A stretch of 64,000 nucleotides of DNA from assembly GCF_007859945.1 (NCBI RefSeq), contig NZ_SJPQ01000002.1:62001-126000 (forward strand), read 5' to 3'. The position numbers were made by a program, and so were the translations under genes. This DNA is from Pseudobythopirellula maris. GTDB taxonomy: Bacteria; Planctomycetota; Planctomycetia; Pirellulales; Lacipirellulaceae. Shown piece after piece: positions 45,862 to 54,709 of the stretch (positions are counted from its first letter, which is position 1; every line of letters begins with the position of its first letter). Below the pieces are notes generated by a model. The model was not told where the DNA came from. It saw only the letters and a program-made list of their open reading frames with translations, and searched no databases.

Positions 45862-46335
45862 CGGGGCTTTCAGCAACCGGGCTGGAAAAGGCGGGTACCG
45901 GCGGGAGAGGAGGAGGTCATGCCGCCACGACGGGATCGCGGCAAAGCGGTGAGGCGGCTCGATTCGGCTTCAGCTATTTCTATCGGCCGTATCGGCCGTA
46001 TGGTTTCCTCGAATCGGAGCCAGCTATAAGGTACTCGGCGCGGTGTAAAAAGCATGCCCCAAATTAAGACAAGCGCGGCGAGCGGCTCGACTGAACGCCG
46101 CATCTCGTTACCCGCAAATGGCTTATTGTACCTGAACGGAATAGCCAATACCGCAGGTCCCGGGACAGCGGGTCGGCAATCTAAAAACCGTAGTGATATT
46201 ATTTTGCCTGCCGGCCCTGCTTGGCCATCTCATCGCTAGGCAATAAAGCGTCAACTCCGAAGCGTGCAAATCATTCACCCAACACGCCAACCGAGCGGTG
46301 TGTGAACCGGGCATGAGCCGCCATTGAGTTTGGCG
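45862..46335. promoter_or_regulatory. regulator upstream region with repeated sites
   Basis: 474 bp between the pectinesterase stop and the XylR-like start, AT-richer than its surroundings. Candidate operator elements are a 19-bp direct repeat (45959-45977 and 46009-46027, about 15 matches, 50 bp apart) and between them two head-to-tail TATCGGCCG units (45981-45998). They could bind the regulator itself or another factor. No gene is seen in the rest. Confidence 0.5.
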
Positions 46336-48042
46336 CTATTCGGCAAGCCCGTCGTTGATCCAATCGCCGAGGACGATCTCGGGCGTGATGCGCGCCGCTT
46401 CTTCGTCGCTGAGTCGACGCGCCCACGCCGCTCGTCGATCGTCCGCCGCGCCGGGGCCGCGGTTGCCGTGCTCGGCGTAGCGAACCGTTCGCTCGTTGTC
46501 GGGGCTGCGCCAGTTGTCCCAACCGACCGGTCGCACGCTCTCGGCCATTTCGCAGTCGAGGAACGTGACGCTCGCCCACGGTCGCCACGGCCGGCCGAGG
46601 TAAACGCTTTCGGGCTTAGTGCCGGTGAGCACGCAGCGATGAAACACGTAGCCCCACGCTTGACCGCGCGGCGTGCTCGCCGCGGTGATGAAGCCTTCGC
46701 CCTTGGTGTGGAGCGTGCAGCCTTCGAGCCACGCCGTCGCCCCGCCGTAGACGTAGTCGACGCGGCCCTCGATGCGGCAGTCGCTCAAGTAGTGGCGCCC
46801 GCGTTCGAGTCGCACGGTGTCTTGCCAGCCCAAGAGGTCGCAGTTGCGCACAACCGCGCGGTCGCCGTCGATGCGCAACGCGATCGCCTGGCCGTGGTCG
46901 CCCGCCACTTGGCGAACGGTGAGGTTCTCGCAACGGAAGCCATCGGCTAGTACTACGAGGCCGCAGCCGGCGTAGCTCCGCAACACGCCAGCCGGGCGGG
47001 GGTCGTGCGTTGTGAGGGCGTAGGAGACGATCGAATCCGCGCGGCTCTCGCCGACGAGCGTGAGGTTGATCTTGTGGGGCGGCACGACGACCTGCCCCGT
47101 GTAAACGCCCGGCCCCAGGCGGATGGTCGTGCGGTCGGAGTTGTCGCTGGGGGCGGCGTCGATCGCCTCCTGCGGTGTTCGGAATTCGCCCCCGCCGTCG
47201 CGGGCGACGACGATCGTGCGCTCGCCCTTGGCGATCGGATCACCGGCCGCCGGCAAGCGATCGTCGCGGCCGCCGGCCACGGGGGGCGGGTTCGACTTCT
47301 GCAACTCGGCAAGCTTGCCTGTGGAGAACAAGCGATCGAGCACCGGCACGTACGAGCGGCAGTCCATCGCCACCATCGAACCGAACATCGCCCCGCCAGC
47401 GCGGTTCAGGTGCGAGCCGTCGAGCGCGCCGCTCTCCTTGATCGGGCTGATCATCTTGCAGCCGTCGCGGCCGAGCGACTGGTAGACCTCGATCGAGCGG
47501 AAGTGCAGATCGATCACCGGCGCCCCCTTCTCCTCGCCGATCGCGCGCACCACAGCCGCGTACGGCTCGAGCGACGAGACGATGCGGTCGCTGTTGTGGG
47601 ACTCGCGGCCCCACTGGCGGCGGGCGAGCGGCGTGACGAGCACCGGCTTCACACCGACAGCGCGGGCCTCGTCGACGCAGCGTTCGAGGTTCGCACAGTA
47701 GCCCTCGTCGGGGGCGTTCTCGCGGTTCGGGTGGCCCGGTTCGTCGTTGTGTCCAAACTGGATCAGCACCCAGTCGGGCTCGAGGGCGAGCGCCTCGGCC
47801 CAGCGGCCCTCGTCGTAGAAGCTCGACGAGCTCCGCCCGCCGCGGGCGAGGTTCGTCACGCGGACGCCATCGGTCACGCAAGCGGCGAAGGCCCAGCCCC
47901 AGCCGGCGGCGTCCGCCACGGTCGAGTCGCCCACCAGCACGACGTGCGCTTGGCGCCCCTCCTGAGCGAGCGACGGCGAAGCGGCGAGTACGACCGTCCA
48001 AGCGAGCAGCACGGCGGCAATCGGCTTGGGCGTGACGGGCAT
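46336..48042 (-). CDS. fused rhamnogalacturonan acetylesterase-pectinesterase
   Basis: 568 aa from the ATG at 48042 (AGGGA six bases upstream), signal peptide ending LAQE. The N-terminal SGNH esterase (about 30-255) has GDSTVADAAGWGW (nucleophile Ser), FGHND and the distal DGSHLNRAG (Asp/His), as in rhamnogalacturonan acetylesterases. The C-terminal pectin methylesterase beta-helix (about 275-540) has QAIAL, GWQDTV, GRVDYVYGGA (GxVDFIFG variant) and YLGRPW, so all catalytic positions appear kept. The fusion would remove acetyl and methyl esters from pectin, preparing it for the adjacent lyase. Exported. Confidence 0.93.
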   Translation of the reverse strand: MPVTPKPIAAVLLAWTVVLAASPSLAQEGRQAHVVLVGDSTVADAAGWGWAFAACVTDGVRVTNLARGGRSSSSFYDEGRWAEALALEPDWVLIQFGHNDEPGHPNRENAPDEGYCANLERCVDEARAVGVKPVLVTPLARRQWGRESHNSDRIVSSLEPYAAVVRAIGEEKGAPVIDLHFRSIEVYQSLGRDGCKMISPIKESGALDGSHLNRAGGAMFGSMVAMDCRSYVPVLDRLFSTGKLAELQKSNPPPVAGGRDDRLPAAGDPIAKGERTIVVARDGGGEFRTPQEAIDAAPSDNSDRTTIRLGPGVYTGQVVVPPHKINLTLVGESRADSIVSYALTTHDPRPAGVLRSYAGCGLVVLADGFRCENLTVRQVAGDHGQAIALRIDGDRAVVRNCDLLGWQDTVRLERGRHYLSDCRIEGRVDYVYGGATAWLEGCTLHTKGEGFITAASTPRGQAWGYVFHRCVLTGTKPESVYLGRPWRPWASVTFLDCEMAESVRPVGWDNWRSPDNERTVRYAEHGNRGPGAADDRRAAWARRLSDEEAARITPEIVLGDWINDGLAE

Positions 48043-48089
48043 CGGCATTCCCTGAGAGGCAAGCGACAATCGCTAAACGTGCGCGACTC

Positions 48090-51000
48090 TCAGAGAGTGC
48101 GGCGCCGCAATGCGGCCAGCACCGCAGCGGCCAACAGCGTGGCGAGCGACGCGGGCTCCGGCACGCTGGCGGCCTCGGGGGCCGGGTAAGACGCGCCGAA
48201 GTTCGCCACCCACAAGTCGTAGTCCGCTTGGTCGACCCCGCCCAGGCCGTCGCCGGCGCTCAAGATCGCCGACTCGTCCGACTCGCCCAAGTGGTCGCGC
48301 CACACCGTGAAGTCGGCGGCGTCGACCGAGCCGTCGCCGTTGAAGTCGCCCTGCAACAAGCCGACGAATTCCGACAGGGTGACGAGGTCGTTGGCGTAGT
48401 CGTAATTAACGACGAACGAGCCGGGCCCGTCCTCTAGGGCGACCCGCGCCCCCGGCGCGGCGTTGGCGAATTGGCTGCTCAGCGAGCCGGCGCCCAAGAC
48501 CTCGAACACCTCGCTCGCCTGCGGCGTGAAACCGTCGGCCAGCGTGAGCGAGAGGTCGCCGCCGAGCGACGCGGCGCCGGTCACCGAGAGCTTGTTGAGC
48601 GTGTCGCCGCCGGCGACTTCAACCGCCAGCATGGCGCCCGAAGCCAGCGTAAAGTCGCCCTCGACCGTGAGCACCGTGGGCGGCGGCCCGGAGAGGACCG
48701 CTTCAAGCTGCTCGGCCGTGAGGTTGGTGTCGGACAGCACGAAGGCGTCGAGGACCGTGCCGATCTCGCGGCCGTAGATCGTGAAGGTCTCCTCGCCAGC
48801 GGCGAGGAAGTAATCGACGCCGGCGTTCAGCGGCGAGACGACCCCCTCGAGCGAGCCGAGGGTCGGCGAGAGGCGGTTCCAGGTCGCCTCGTCGCCGGGG
48901 TTGGCGTACGTTTGCACCTCGTCGAAGTTGGCGAGGCTGGCTGCGAGGCTGCTCGACGACTGAGAGACCCACAGGCTGTTGTTGCCGCCCGGTTGGGTCG
49001 CCGAGTCGCCCGGGATCGGCGAGACGGCGGGCTCGGCGACCTTGGCGAACAGGTACCAACCGTCCGTCTGCGGGATCTCGACCGTCGTCGTGGCGGCGCC
49101 GCTCGCGGTGGGCCCCGCGAGGCTCTCTCCGGAGACAAGCACGATGCCGCCGCCGCTCAGGTCGTCGCCGTTGTACGAGCCGCCGGCGCCCGTGCCGTGC
49201 ACGTCGTTGTCGAAGACCGCCCAGTCGCCGCCGAGGGCGAGGTCTTCGGCCTGGATGGCGATGGCGCCGGTCGAGACCATGGCTCCGACGGTCCCCTCGG
49301 GGCGCACGACCGAGCCGGCCGCCGCGTTGACGTTGCCGATGACCTTGCCGGCGCCGCCGAGCGATTTGCCGGTTCCCAGGCTGAGCCCGCCCAAGACGCC
49401 CGAGGCGTCAACCGTCGCCCCGCCCGCAACCTCGATCGCGCTCGAATGCTTGAGGCCGGCGCCCATAGCAACGAGTGTGCCTTCTTCCACCGTGGTGGGC
49501 CCGGTGTAGGAGGCGCCTCCCGACAGCGCGAGGCTGCCGGCGCCTCGTTTCGTCAGGGGGCCGTCTCCCGTGACCGGACCAGAAATGGCGCCGGAGTGGC
49601 CCGCCGTGTCGAACACGCCGCCAGCGCCGAACAGCGCCGTCGGGACCGCGATGTCCGGCGCGCCACCCGCGAGGAACACGCCCCCGTTCAGGCCGAGGGA
49701 GGCGCTGCCGCCATCCTTAGCGACCGTGCCGGTGCGGAGCGTGGCGCCGTTCTCGATCAGCAGCGTCCCTGACTGGCCAGTCGAGCCGATCAGCACCCGG
49801 CCGGCCGACAGCTCGCCGCCGCTCATGGCGGCCGCGCCATTCAGCGTAGCCGTGTCGACCACGTTGATCGTTCCGCCCGTAATGTTCAGCGATCCGGCGA
49901 CGCTCAACCGCCTTGCGAAGCCGTGACCGCTGGCGTGCGTGACAGTGCCGGTCGCCGCGGCGTCGTGCGCCAGGCTCGGGACGCCGCTGTCCCACGAGAC
50001 GATCGACGTCCACGCCCCGCCAGACGAGGCGGTTGTCACGCTCTCGGCGCCGAGCTCGTTGAGGTAATGCTCCAATTGGGTGTAGTCGCCGCTGAGGTTC
50101 TTCCAGTCGCTGGGGTTCGCCGAGCTGAGCCCGCGCGACGCCTCCCAGTTGTCGCCCACGCCGTCGTTGTCCGCGTCGGCAAAGCCGGCGCGGGGGTTCA
50201 GGTAGACCGGGTCTTCGCCGTAGCCGTCGAAGATGTGCGACTCGCGTTCGATCACGCCGCCAAAAGTGCCGTAGCTGAGCACTTCTTGTTCGAGCCGCTT
50301 GTCGACCACGTCGCGGATGATCGTCTGGCCGGCGTTGCGGGCCACGTACTCCACCGCCTCTTGGGCGGTCATCGAGGGGGTGGTGGGGAAGTTGTGGCGG
50401 CTCCTCATCAAGTTCGCGCCGGGGTAACTCGTGATGAGTGTCCCGTCGAGCACGCCATCGCGGTCCGGGTCGACCCAGTTGTCGCTGGCGTAGATGTTGA
50501 ACGTGGGGGTGCCGCTGGAGAACGGCGAGCCGCCGTTGACCGGGCCCTCGATGAAGTAATTGCCCTCGACGTTGGCGTACGACGAGCCGGCGGTGTCGCC
50601 CATGATGTAGCCGGCGTTCTCGTACCCGTACACCACGTTGTTGATGAACTCGTTCTCGCCGCGCACCTTCGGGTTGCGGGTGACGTTGTCGGCCCACAGG
50701 CTGCGGATGACGCTCACGCTGCCCCCATCGCCCGGCTGCATCAGGCCTCCGGTGCTGTGGCCCACCACGTCGAGCCCCTGGCTGACGATTGTGTTCTGGA
50801 TCGTCATGTTGTCGATCACCTGCCCGCTGTCGGGGTTGATGTCGAACGTGCCGTCAACGCCCCAGGTGATCGACATGTGGTCGAAGATCAGGTCGTGGCC
50901 GCGGACGATCGAGGCGGCGTCGTCGCGGTCGCCGGTGACGCCCATGTGGATGCCCCAGTGGCGGCTGACTAGGTTGTTGGCGCCGTGAAAGGCCGCGCGG

Positions 51001-51341
51001 TCGCCGTGCACCACGAAGCCGCCCGGCGCCGTCTGGCCCGCGATCGTCAGGTTCTCGCTGAAAGTCAGCGCGCTGGTGAGATTGACGATCCCGCCCACGT
51101 CAAACACGACGAACCGGTTCGGCTGGCTGACCGCGTCGCGGAACGACCCGGCGCCCGAGTCATTGAGGTTCGTCACGTGGTACACGCTGGCGGCGCCGAG
51201 ATTCGTGCGCGCGCCCGAGGCGAATCGGCCGAAGCCCTCGGCCTCGGGGAACGCCAAGGTTTGCGCCGCCGCCGGAACGGCGAGAATCCCGCCGAGCAGC
51301 AACGCGACGGAAAAGCAGCAGAGCAACACGGATCGCATCAT
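48090..51341 (-). CDS. PEP-CTERM pectate lyase-like protein with autotransporter-type repeats
   Basis: 1083 aa from the ATG at 51341, signal peptide ending PAAAQ. The N-terminal right-handed beta-helix (about 25-430) matches PL1-type pectate lyases: FPEAEGFGRFASGAR, FDVGGIVNL, NNLVSRHWGIHMG, LIFDHMSITWGVDGTFDI. A calcium-loop-like DADNDGVGDNWE follows. The middle (about 450-680) holds passenger-type repeats such as LTKRGAGSLALSGGASYTG. Near the end is a dockerin-like pair (GDFNGDGSVDAADFTVWRD and GVDQADYDLW), then the PEP-CTERM anchor VPEPASL plus hydrophobic stretch and RRR. It is 47 bp downstream end-to-start from the fused esterase gene, hence the same transcript. Confidence 0.93.
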   Translation of the reverse strand: MMRSVLLCCFSVALLLGGILAVPAAAQTLAFPEAEGFGRFASGARTNLGAASVYHVTNLNDSGAGSFRDAVSQPNRFVVFDVGGIVNLTSALTFSENLTIAGQTAPGGFVVHGDRAAFHGANNLVSRHWGIHMGVTGDRDDAASIVRGHDLIFDHMSITWGVDGTFDINPDSGQVIDNMTIQNTIVSQGLDVVGHSTGGLMQPGDGGSVSVIRSLWADNVTRNPKVRGENEFINNVVYGYENAGYIMGDTAGSSYANVEGNYFIEGPVNGGSPFSSGTPTFNIYASDNWVDPDRDGVLDGTLITSYPGANLMRSRHNFPTTPSMTAQEAVEYVARNAGQTIIRDVVDKRLEQEVLSYGTFGGVIERESHIFDGYGEDPVYLNPRAGFADADNDGVGDNWEASRGLSSANPSDWKNLSGDYTQLEHYLNELGAESVTTASSGGAWTSIVSWDSGVPSLAHDAAATGTVTHASGHGFARRLSVAGSLNITGGTINVVDTATLNGAAAMSGGELSAGRVLIGSTGQSGTLLIENGATLRTGTVAKDGGSASLGLNGGVFLAGGAPDIAVPTALFGAGGVFDTAGHSGAISGPVTGDGPLTKRGAGSLALSGGASYTGPTTVEEGTLVAMGAGLKHSSAIEVAGGATVDASGVLGGLSLGTGKSLGGAGKVIGNVNAAAGSVVRPEGTVGAMVSTGAIAIQAEDLALGGDWAVFDNDVHGTGAGGSYNGDDLSGGGIVLVSGESLAGPTASGAATTTVEIPQTDGWYLFAKVAEPAVSPIPGDSATQPGGNNSLWVSQSSSSLAASLANFDEVQTYANPGDEATWNRLSPTLGSLEGVVSPLNAGVDYFLAAGEETFTIYGREIGTVLDAFVLSDTNLTAEQLEAVLSGPPPTVLTVEGDFTLASGAMLAVEVAGGDTLNKLSVTGAASLGGDLSLTLADGFTPQASEVFEVLGAGSLSSQFANAAPGARVALEDGPGSFVVNYDYANDLVTLSEFVGLLQGDFNGDGSVDAADFTVWRDHLGESDESAILSAGDGLGGVDQADYDLWVANFGASYPAPEAASVPEPASLATLLAAAVLAALRRRTL

Positions 51342-51739
51342 GAGTGGCTTTCTGTTCTCGTTCGCATCGACAGACACGAACTTCTTCAACACCAACAAGA
51401 CTCAACACCAACAGGGCGGTCGATCAAGTGCGCCAACAGCGGTCGCGCTCGGACCGAGGGCGTGCAGACTAGGGGCTCGGATGGGGGTCGCCGGGTGAAC
51501 TCCCGCGATCGCGGCGCACGGCGGCCCCCAAGTGGCGAGACAGCCTTATTATCATACTCGATCGCTACACCTGGCGGTTTGCGGGTCCCGGCGCCTGACG
51601 GGCGGGCGGCTGCGGCCGGGCGACGCCGGCGGAGGGCGATGGCCCCGCGCCGATGGCGGCTTATACTGGCCAGTCGCTGCTCCTCGGAATCCAACCTCTC
51701 GAATCCACCTCTTTGGGCGCCACACCCGTGACGACACTG
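51342..51739. promoter_or_regulatory. divergent promoter region pectate lyase / GH43
   Basis: 398 bp between divergent carbohydrate-enzyme genes. An AT-rich block TTATTATCATACT near 51547-51559 is the best promoter candidate and can be read as a -10 on either strand (TATGAT on minus). A shared control site for the XylR-like regulator is expected here but I cannot define one. Confidence 0.5.
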
Positions 51740-53356
51740 ATGCGATCCCTCCCCATGCCTGCTACGCCCCGGCTGCTTCTCCGTGTAACGGTGCTGCTGT
51801 GCCTGCTGACCGGCCCCTCGCTGGCCGAGCCGTGGGTCGCCGACCCGGGAGACGGGACCTACCGCAACCCGGTGCTGTTCGCCGACTACTCCGACCCGGA
51901 CGTGGTGCGCGTGGGCGACGACTTCTACATGACGGCGTCGAGCTTCAGCTGTGTGCCGGGGCTGCCGATCCTGCACTCGCGCGACCTGGTGGAGTGGGAG
52001 CTCATCGGCCACGCCGTCGACCGGCTGCCCGAACGCTTCAACCAGCCGCAGCACGGCAACGGCATCTGGGCGCCCTCGATCCGCCACCACGATGGCTGGT
52101 TCTGGATCTTTGTGGGCGACCCCGACTGGGGCATCCTGATGACCAAGTCGAAGAGCCCCACCGGGCCGTGGTCGCCGCTGCACGTCGTGAAGGAAGGCAA
52201 AGGGCTGATCGATCCCTGCCCGCTGTGGGACGACGACGGCCGGGCCTACCTCGTGCACGCCTACGCCAACAGCCGCTCCGGGCGCAAGTCGATCATCGTC
52301 GCCCGCGAGATGGCGCCCGACGGCAGTCGCCTGATCGGCGAAGAGCACCTGGTGATCGACGGCCGCAACGACGTGCACCCGACGATCGAGGGCCCGAAGT
52401 TCTACAAGCGCGACGGCTGGTACTACATCCTGGCCCCGGCCGGCGGGGTGAAGCCGGGCTGGCAGCTCGCCGCCCGCTCCAAGGCGCCGCTTGGGCCCTA
52501 CGAAGTGCGACGCGTGCTCGAGCAAGGGACGACCGATATCAACGGCCCCCACCAAGGAGGCTGGGTCTCGCTCGAGAACGGCGAGGACTGGTTCCTCCAC
52601 TTCCAAGACCGCGGCGCCTACGGACGCATCGTCCACCTCAACCCGGTCCGCTGGGTCGACGGCTGGCCCGAGATGGGCGTCGACCTCGACGGCAACGGCG
52701 TGGGCGAACCGGTCGAAACGCACGCCGCGCCGGGCGTCGGCGCCGATTGGTCGGTGGCCGACCCGCAAACCTCCGACGACTTCGACGGCCCGCTCGGCTT
52801 GCAGTGGCAGTGGCACGGCAACCCCGCGCCCGACTGGGGCTCGGTCACCGAGCGGCCCGGTTGGCTGCGGCTGCACGGCGTCGAGCCGCCGGCGGGCGAC
52901 CTGACGGAGGTCGTCACGCAGCTGCTGCAAAAGTTCGCCGCCCCCGCCTTCTCCGCCACCACACGACTGGAGTTCTCGCCCGCCGCCGACGGCTCGTCCA
53001 CAGCGGGCCTGGTGGTGCTGGGACTCGAGCACGCCGCGATCGTTGTGCGTAAGGACGACGAGGGCCTCCGCATCGAGCAGTTCAGCAACAAAGTGGCCGG
53101 CGCCGGTGGCGAGGACCGCGTCCACGGCTCGGTCGCTCTTGATCCGTCGCCTGCGGAGCAAGCGGCGGTGTGGCTGCGTGTGAACGTCGAACCGGGCGCC
53201 CTCTGCCGGTTCAGCTACAGCACCGACGGCGAGAGCTACCACGATCTCGGCCAACCATTCCACGCCACCCCCGGCCGCTGGATCGGCGCCAAGGTCGGCC
53301 TGTTCTGCTTAGGCAAGAACGCCCAGGCGGACTTCGACTGGTTCGAAGTCGAGTGA
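51740..53356 (+). CDS. glycoside hydrolase family 43 protein
   Basis: 538 aa from the ATG at 51740 (the frame is open to 51653; ATG 51755 is also possible). Signal peptide then a five-bladed propeller. The catalytic base is in FADYSDPDVVRVGDDFYM, the pKa modulator in IDPCPLWDDDGRAYLVHA, and the catalytic acid Glu in TIEGPKFYKRDGWYYIL. A C-terminal beta-sandwich (about 350-538; DDFDGPLGLQWQW, DRVHGSVALD, FCLGKNAQADFDWF) is the domain found in GH43 xylosidases. Expected activity: beta-xylosidase or alpha-arabinofuranosidase on side chains of xylan or pectin. Confidence 0.93.
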   Translation: MRSLPMPATPRLLLRVTVLLCLLTGPSLAEPWVADPGDGTYRNPVLFADYSDPDVVRVGDDFYMTASSFSCVPGLPILHSRDLVEWELIGHAVDRLPERFNQPQHGNGIWAPSIRHHDGWFWIFVGDPDWGILMTKSKSPTGPWSPLHVVKEGKGLIDPCPLWDDDGRAYLVHAYANSRSGRKSIIVAREMAPDGSRLIGEEHLVIDGRNDVHPTIEGPKFYKRDGWYYILAPAGGVKPGWQLAARSKAPLGPYEVRRVLEQGTTDINGPHQGGWVSLENGEDWFLHFQDRGAYGRIVHLNPVRWVDGWPEMGVDLDGNGVGEPVETHAAPGVGADWSVADPQTSDDFDGPLGLQWQWHGNPAPDWGSVTERPGWLRLHGVEPPAGDLTEVVTQLLQKFAAPAFSATTRLEFSPAADGSSTAGLVVLGLEHAAIVVRKDDEGLRIEQFSNKVAGAGGEDRVHGSVALDPSPAEQAAVWLRVNVEPGALCRFSYSTDGESYHDLGQPFHATPGRWIGAKVGLFCLGKNAQADFDWFEVE

Positions 53357-53400
53357 ACTAAGACCTCTACGGCCAAGGGGCTCGCCAGCCTCATGAAAAG

Positions 53401-53474
53401 CGCGCCCGGCAGGACTCGAACCTGCAACCACTGGTTTCGAAGACCAGTGCTCTATCCAATTGAGCTACGGACGC
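53401..53474 (-). tRNA. tRNA-Arg (anticodon TCG), copy 1
   Basis: 74 nt, acceptor GCGTCCG/CGGGCGC with one G-T pair, anticodon loop CTTCGAA (TCG), T stem GCAGG/CCTGC with loop TTCGAGT. It lies just downstream of a decayed copy of the small membrane-protein gene. Confidence 0.96.
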
Positions 53475-53554
53475 GTGTGTCGTGCAGGTCGATGCTACGC
53501 CACGGCGTGGGTCGCCGGTATCCCTGTGCGCTCGGGGGACGAGGCGGGCGGTGT

Positions 53555-53706
53555 TCACTGGATCCAGTTCAGCCCCGTCAGCAGGAGCGGCGTGGGCGAC
53601 GATCATACCCATCTGCTCGTTGCGTGTCGCGGCGTAGACCAGGCTCACGCTGACGATCCAAGGCAACGCGTACCAAATACGCAGCGGCTCGGTCGCCATC
53701 AGCCGT
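53555..53706 (-). pseudogene. truncated, frameshifted copy of the small membrane-protein gene
   Basis: Nearly identical in DNA to part of 55878-56108. It keeps the coding of MATEPLRIWYALP.IVSVSLVYAATRNE and the last codons plus stop. A net deletion of 44 bp near 53586 (between short GCGG repeats) shifts the frame, and the first ~14 codons and start are missing. The similarity continues through the spacer into the adjacent tRNA-Arg, so the unit was duplicated together with the tRNA. Confidence 0.88.
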
Positions 53707-53716
53707 GCGGCGAGCG

Positions 53717-54619
53717 CTAATCTACCACGCACACGCCCTCGCGTGCGGTCAGCTCTTGGAACGCCCGAGAGAGCCGCTCGTACACCGGGCCGGCGCCGCC
53801 GGCGCCGATCGGCCGGCCATCGACCTCGACCACGGGCGCCAGCTCGCCCATCGTGCCGGTGCAGAACATCTCGTCCGCGCTGTAGACGCCGGTGAGCGAG
53901 AGGTCGCGCTCCGAGTAAGCGACGCCCGCCTCCTCGCACAGGCCGAGGACCGTGGTGCGGGTGATCCCCGCCGGGCAGGCGACCAACCGCGGCGTGAGGA
54001 CCGCGCCGCCCGCCGCCACGAACACGTGGGTGGCGTTCGTTTCCGCCACGAACCCGCGCGGGTCGAGCATCAGCGCGTCGTCGGCTCCGGCGGCGTTGGC
54101 CTGGATCTTGGCCAGGATCGAGTTCAGCAAGTTGTTGTGGTGCACGAGCGGGTCGAGCACGTCCGGCGCCGGCCGCCGCCAGGTCGACGTGACGAGCTTG
54201 AGCCCCGACTTGTCATAGACCGGCGCCTTGAACTCGGCTAGCACGATCAGCGTCGGCCCCGACTGGTTGAGCCGGGGGTCCATGCCGCTGGTGACCTTTA
54301 CGCCGCGCGTGAGGGTCAAGCGGATGTGGACCCCGTCGCGCATGCCGTTGGCCTCGAGCGTGCGACGGATCTCTTGGATGATCTCCTCGTGCGTGGGGAT
54401 CGCCGCGAAAGCCAGCGCGAGGGCCGACTTGCGCAGCCGGTCGAGGTGCTCGTCGAGCTTGAAGATCCGCCCGTCGTACAGCCGCAGCCCTTCCCAGACG
54501 GCGTCGCCCCCTTGGACCACCGAGTCGAAGGGGCTGACCCCCGCGCGGTCGCGGTGCTCGAGCCGGCCGGCGATGTTGACGATCAGGTCGCGATTGCGTT
54601 CGTCGAATTTCTGCAGCAT
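53717..54619 (-). CDS. class IV aminotransferase-like protein (BCAT/DAAT family)
   Basis: A 300-aa fold-type IV PLP protein: QGGDAVWEGLRLYDGRIFKLDEHLDRL (36-62), LTLTRGV, TSTWRRPAPD, a conserved Glu in VAETNATHVF (near 193, matching E. coli IlvE), ITRTTVLGLCEEAG and DEMFCTGT. At the position of the PLP lysine (IlvE Lys160; K in DIKSLNLL of D-amino-acid transaminase) this protein reads LVHHNNLLNSILAK, with His160. No other lysine fits well, so either the alignment slips or the enzyme is atypical. It lies next to a sulfotransferase-like gene (90 bp upstream), a pairing I recall from other genomes. Confidence 0.88.
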   Translation of the reverse strand: MLQKFDERNRDLIVNIAGRLEHRDRAGVSPFDSVVQGGDAVWEGLRLYDGRIFKLDEHLDRLRKSALALAFAAIPTHEEIIQEIRRTLEANGMRDGVHIRLTLTRGVKVTSGMDPRLNQSGPTLIVLAEFKAPVYDKSGLKLVTSTWRRPAPDVLDPLVHHNNLLNSILAKIQANAAGADDALMLDPRGFVAETNATHVFVAAGGAVLTPRLVACPAGITRTTVLGLCEEAGVAYSERDLSLTGVYSADEMFCTGTMGELAPVVEVDGRPIGAGGAGPVYERLSRAFQELTAREGVCVVD

Positions 54620-54709
54620 GGTTTCACTAGCGCCCCCTAAGGGCGCGGGCCGAGGTGCGGGGAGCTTGGCGCCGCGGCGCGAAGCCCCCTTGGTTACGAG
54701 GTACCTTGG

